Shown: positions 60,363 to 64,000 of the stretch, piece after piece | Position numbering within the stretch: the stretch's first letter is position 1 | Layout of the letters: every line of letters begins with the position of its first letter | Origin: an uncultured Clostridia bacterium | Lineage (GTDB): Bacteria; Bacillota; Clostridia; Christensenellales; Borkfalkiaceae | Assembly: GCA_947597925.1 (NCBI GenBank) | Contig: CANQFA010000003.1 | Span: 1-64,000 of the forward strand | DNA: 64,000 bases | Direction: 5' to 3' | Translations under genes and position numbers: made by a program | The notes under the pieces: model-generated | The model's database searches: none | Seen by the model: the letters and a program-made list of their open reading frames with translations, nothing else | What the model was told of the DNA's origin: nothing

Positions 60363-61180
60363 GTGAGCTCCTTTGCGATCTCGTCCGCCAAAATACGATA
60401 ATCGAGAGTGGAGGATACGGACATGCCCCCCTCGTTTAATGCCTGCTCGATGGATCCGATCCTCGGAAGGTCAAGATTGTAGGTGAGGAGATCCTCCCTG
60501 CGCGAGAAGATCTCCGCGGGAGTGCCCTGCATGACGAGCTCGCCGCGGTTCAGGACGAGCGCCCTGTCCGCGAGCGCCGCCTCTTCGGGAAAATGGGTGA
60601 TGACGAGGACTGTAATTTTCTTCTCCTCGCGGAGCCGTGCGATGACCTCCATGATCTCCCTCCTCCCGCGGGGGTCGAGCATGGCGGTGGATTCATCGAA
60701 GATCATGATGCGGGGAAGGAGGGCCAGCACGCCCGCAATGGCGATGCGCTGTTTCTGCCCGCCCGAGAGGCGCGCAATGGTCGCATGACGGTACTCCTCC
60801 ATGCCCACCGCATGAAGGGCAAAGTCGATGCGCCGCCCGATCTCCTCGCGGGAAGTGCCCACATTCTCGGCGCCGAACGCCACATCGTCCTCCACGATGG
60901 AGGCGACGGTCTGGTTGTCGGGATTCTGGAAGACGACCCCCACTTCCCGTCTCACATCATAGAGATGCTTCTCGTCGAGCGGGGTCCCGAAGACGGAGAT
61001 CTCGCCCCCGTCCCGCGTGAGGATGCCGTTGGCAAGGCGGGCGAGCGTCGATTTGCCGCTCCCGTTGTGCCCGAGAACGGCGACAAACTCCCCCTCTTCG
61101 ACCGTAAAGCTCAGATTGTCGATGCGGAACTCCCCCTCCCCGTAGGAATAGGAGACCTGCCTGAATTCCAAAGCGTGCAT
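60350..61180 (-). CDS. ecfA1: ECF transporter ATP-binding protein EcfA1
   Basis: 276 residues from ATG at 61180; the frame is open further up, but that part contains the promoter. Walker A GHNGSGKSTLARLANG, signature LSGGQKQRIAIAG, Walker B IMIFDESTAMLDP. Note DES in place of the usual DEP, as often in EcfA1. The ribosome site is weak. First gene of the ecfA1-ecfA2-ecfT-truA operon. Confidence 0.94.
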   Translation of the reverse strand: MHALEFRQVSYSYGEGEFRIDNLSFTVEEGEFVAVLGHNGSGKSTLARLANGILTRDGGEISVFGTPLDEKHLYDVRREVGVVFQNPDNQTVASIVEDDVAFGAENVGTSREEIGRRIDFALHAVGMEEYRHATIARLSGGQKQRIAIAGVLALLPRIMIFDESTAMLDPRGRREIMEVIARLREEKKITVLVITHFPEEAALADRALVLNRGELVMQGTPAEIFSRREDLLTYNLDLPRIGSIEQALNEGGMSVSSTLDYRILADEIAKELTCGS

Positions 61181-61207
61181 AGTCCACTCGCAAAACTTCT
61201 TTCGAAT

Positions 61208-61236
61208 ATTATACCAAACCGCGCCGCAAAAAACAA
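61208..61236 (-). promoter_or_regulatory. Promoter of the ecf-truA operon
   Basis: Minus strand TTGTTT (61231-61236), 17-base spacer, TATAAT (61208-61213), 27 bases before the start. Confidence 0.8.
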
Positions 61237-61270
61237 GGAGAATGAGGTGAAAATCCGAAAAACATGGGAT

Positions 61271-61294
61271 GAAAAAAGGGGCGCGCACGCCCCC
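61271..61294 (-). terminator. Terminator after the YSDGR-repeat gene
   Basis: Minus strand GGGGCG and CGCCCC with loop TGCG, then TTTTTT (61272-61277), 22 bases past the stop at 61315. Confidence 0.85.
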
Positions 61295-61314
61295 TCCCGC
61301 CCCTTCGGAGGCGC

Positions 61315-61980
61315 TCAGCCGATGTAGTAAATTCTTCCGTCGCTGTAATACCTGATCTCCTCGCTGCCGACGCGGTAGATCCTTCCGTCGCTGTAGCGGG
61401 AAAATTCGCAGCTGCCGATCTTGTAGATCCTTCCGTCGCTGTAACGCGAGATCTCACTGCTTCCGATCCTATAAATTCTCCCGTCGCTGTAACGGGAAAA
61501 CTCGCAGCTGCCGACCTTGTAGATCCTCCCATCGCTGTAACGGGAGATCTCACTGCTGCCGATCTTGTAAATTCTCCCGTCGCTGTAACGGGAGATCTCA
61601 CTGCTTCCGATCTTATACACTCTGCCGTCGCTGTAGCGCGAGATGTCGGCATTTGCGACACGGTAGACCCGCCCGTCGCTGTAACGGGAGATGTCGCTGC
61701 TGCCGATCCTATACACTCTCCCGTCGCTGTAGCGCGAGATATCGAGATCGCCTATTCTGTACACTCTTCCATCACTGTAGCGGGAGATGTCCCCCGAAAA
61801 GCGCGCGTAGAGGTTGAGGTCGGTGTCAAGGTAGAGGTTGCCTCCGACGTTGATGAGGAAGGGAAAAGTTTCGGGAAGCGCGAGCGCATTGCCGCCCATG
61901 TCCGCGATGGGGACATAGAGATCCCCGCACGTCATGCCGAAGTTGAGCAGATTTCCGCTGAAGTCGAGCTGTACAAACAT
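61315..61980 (-). CDS. Protein of ten 16-residue YSDGR repeats
   Basis: 221 residues from ATG at 61980 (GAGGAGGCATGAT upstream). The first ~60 residues are unique (MFVQLDFSGNLLNFGMTCGD, then PFLINVGGNLYLDTDLN). Ten tandem repeats follow with consensus YSDGRxYxIGSSxISR, nearly invariant in YSDGR. No signal peptide. The strict short period with aromatic and glycine positions suggests a beta-solenoid or propeller-like stack; it recalls, but does not match, YD or KWG repeats. It is co-transcribed with the small gene at 61995. Function unknown. Confidence 0.78.
   Translation of the reverse strand: MFVQLDFSGNLLNFGMTCGDLYVPIADMGGNALALPETFPFLINVGGNLYLDTDLNLYARFSGDISRYSDGRVYRIGDLDISRYSDGRVYRIGSSDISRYSDGRVYRVANADISRYSDGRVYKIGSSEISRYSDGRIYKIGSSEISRYSDGRIYKVGSCEFSRYSDGRIYRIGSSEISRYSDGRIYKIGSCEFSRYSDGRIYRVGSEEIRYYSDGRIYYIG
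61323..61792 (-). repeat. 48-bp tandem coding repeat, ten units
   Basis: The string CCGTCGCTGTA recurs every 48 bases (for example at 61337, 61385 and 61433) with synonymous drift between units. It encodes the YSDGR repeats. The high identity shows recent expansion or recombination-driven homogenisation. Confidence 0.9.
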
Positions 61981-61994
61981 ATCATGCCTCCTCG

Positions 61995-62264
61995 TTAATT
62001 TTTGTGGATGATCCGCCGGATGCTCCAATAGATGCTGCCGATCCAGAAACCGCTGCCGGGCTTTGCCCAGATCGTCACGATGGCTCCATTCGGGAGCTCC
62101 GTCTTGTAATAGCGCTCCGTGACTTCCGTCACGGTCTCCTCGTAGTACGTGCCGTCCGACTTCTCGGATATGATGACATCGCCCTTACAGACGGTGATCG
62201 TCTTGGGCTCTTCGCGGTAGTCCTCGATGGCGGGGTCGTAGTATCTCTCGATGGTGTAGGTCAT
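61995..62264 (-). CDS. Unknown small protein, 89 residues
   Basis: From ATG at 62264 with AAGGAGAATGT upstream. It begins MTYTIERYYDPAIEDYREEP, contains ISEKSDGTYYEETVTEVTER, and ends in a more hydrophobic stretch (GSGFWIGSIYWSIRRIIHKN) that could lie on the membrane. Not recognised. It precedes the YSDGR-repeat gene by 14 bases and shares its promoter, so the two probably act together. Confidence 0.7.
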   Translation of the reverse strand: MTYTIERYYDPAIEDYREEPKTITVCKGDVIISEKSDGTYYEETVTEVTERYYKTELPNGAIVTIWAKPGSGFWIGSIYWSIRRIIHKN

Positions 62265-62304
62265 GACATTCTCCTTCGGCGCCCGCAGGCGGTTTGATGG
62301 GTCT

Positions 62305-62333
62305 ATTATAGCAGACTCGCGGCGTTCTGTCAA
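62305..62333 (-). promoter_or_regulatory. Promoter of the small gene / YSDGR-repeat operon
   Basis: Minus strand TTGACA (62328-62333), 17-base spacer, TATAAT (62305-62310): a near-consensus sigma-A promoter 40 bases before the start. Confidence 0.88.
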
Positions 62334-62436
62334 GAAAATTTTTACATTGCATGCCAATGCGCCCATGCGGATGCGCGCACGCGAAAAATTTCGGCGAAAG
62401 CGGCAAATTTCCGTGTGAAAAAATCGGCGGGAACGA

Positions 62437-62465
62437 TTGACAGCGCGCCCAAAACGGGTTATAAT
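62437..62465 (+). promoter_or_regulatory. Promoter of nifJ
   Basis: Perfect TTGACA (62437-62442), 17-base spacer, perfect TATAAT (62460-62465), with a ~60-base leader. Consistent with high expression. With the divergent promoter it explains 62265-62533. Confidence 0.9.
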
Positions 62466-62470
62466 ATTGA

Positions 62471-64000
<1,530 letters not shown>

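Overview
The window reads as chromosome of an anaerobic, endospore-forming member of the Clostridia (Bacillota). The evidence is a SpoIIID sporulation regulator, a pyruvate:ferredoxin oxidoreductase, an oxygen-sensitive type 2-hydroxyacyl-CoA dehydratase with its activator, a THF riboswitch on a FolT-like ECF transporter subunit, sigma-A promoters and AGGAGG ribosome sites. Most of the sequence is GC-rich and tightly packed, unusual for a classical Clostridium; an uncultured gut clostridial lineage is my guess, not something the sequence proves.

1-16.5 kb (all minus strand) is a surface and signalling region. Transcription runs from a membrane protein with five Ig-like domains, through a REC/HD-GYP/GGDEF regulator, an HPt protein and a hybrid histidine kinase, into pilB, pilT, pilC and the start of a prepilin gene. 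PilB carries two intact MshEN c-di-GMP motifs, so the c-di-GMP enzyme and a likely c-di-GMP-responsive pilus motor are encoded together. Upstream lies an orphan lipoprotein solute-binding protein paired with a second hybrid kinase.

16.6-29.6 kb is mostly conserved housekeeping: lgt-pncB-lspA-rluD-pyrR-der-plsY in one tight operon, the riboswitch-controlled folT-like gene, a divergent DUF421/DUF4363 pair, and the two-gene hydroxyacyl-CoA dehydratase system, followed by spoIIID.

30.1-45.7 kb is accessory. A WYL-like regulator sits between two divergent units of largely unknown genes (two large BspA-type leucine-rich-repeat proteins sharing a small barrel domain, a 645-residue unknown protein, a DUF4116-like protein and others). 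The same 28-bp element lies in front of both units; this is the best candidate for an undescribed system. Next to it is a four-gene operon of two nucleases (Cas4-like/DEDD DUF2779 and a PD-(D/E)XK protein), a PPP-type phosphatase and an ASCH-domain protein.

45.9-53.8 kb holds tRNA-Ala(GGC), an ABC exporter pair, two zinc-ribbon membrane proteins, a tmRNA with a long arginine-rich tag, a small phage-like remnant, tRNA-Ser(CGA), a LysR regulator and mnmE. 53.9-64 kb holds a YhaN/YhaO-like DNA repair pair, a repeat-tailed membrane protein, truA with the ecfA1-ecfA2-ecfT energizing module (probably serving the FolT-like protein), a protein of ten 16-residue YSDGR repeats, and the 5' part of nifJ.
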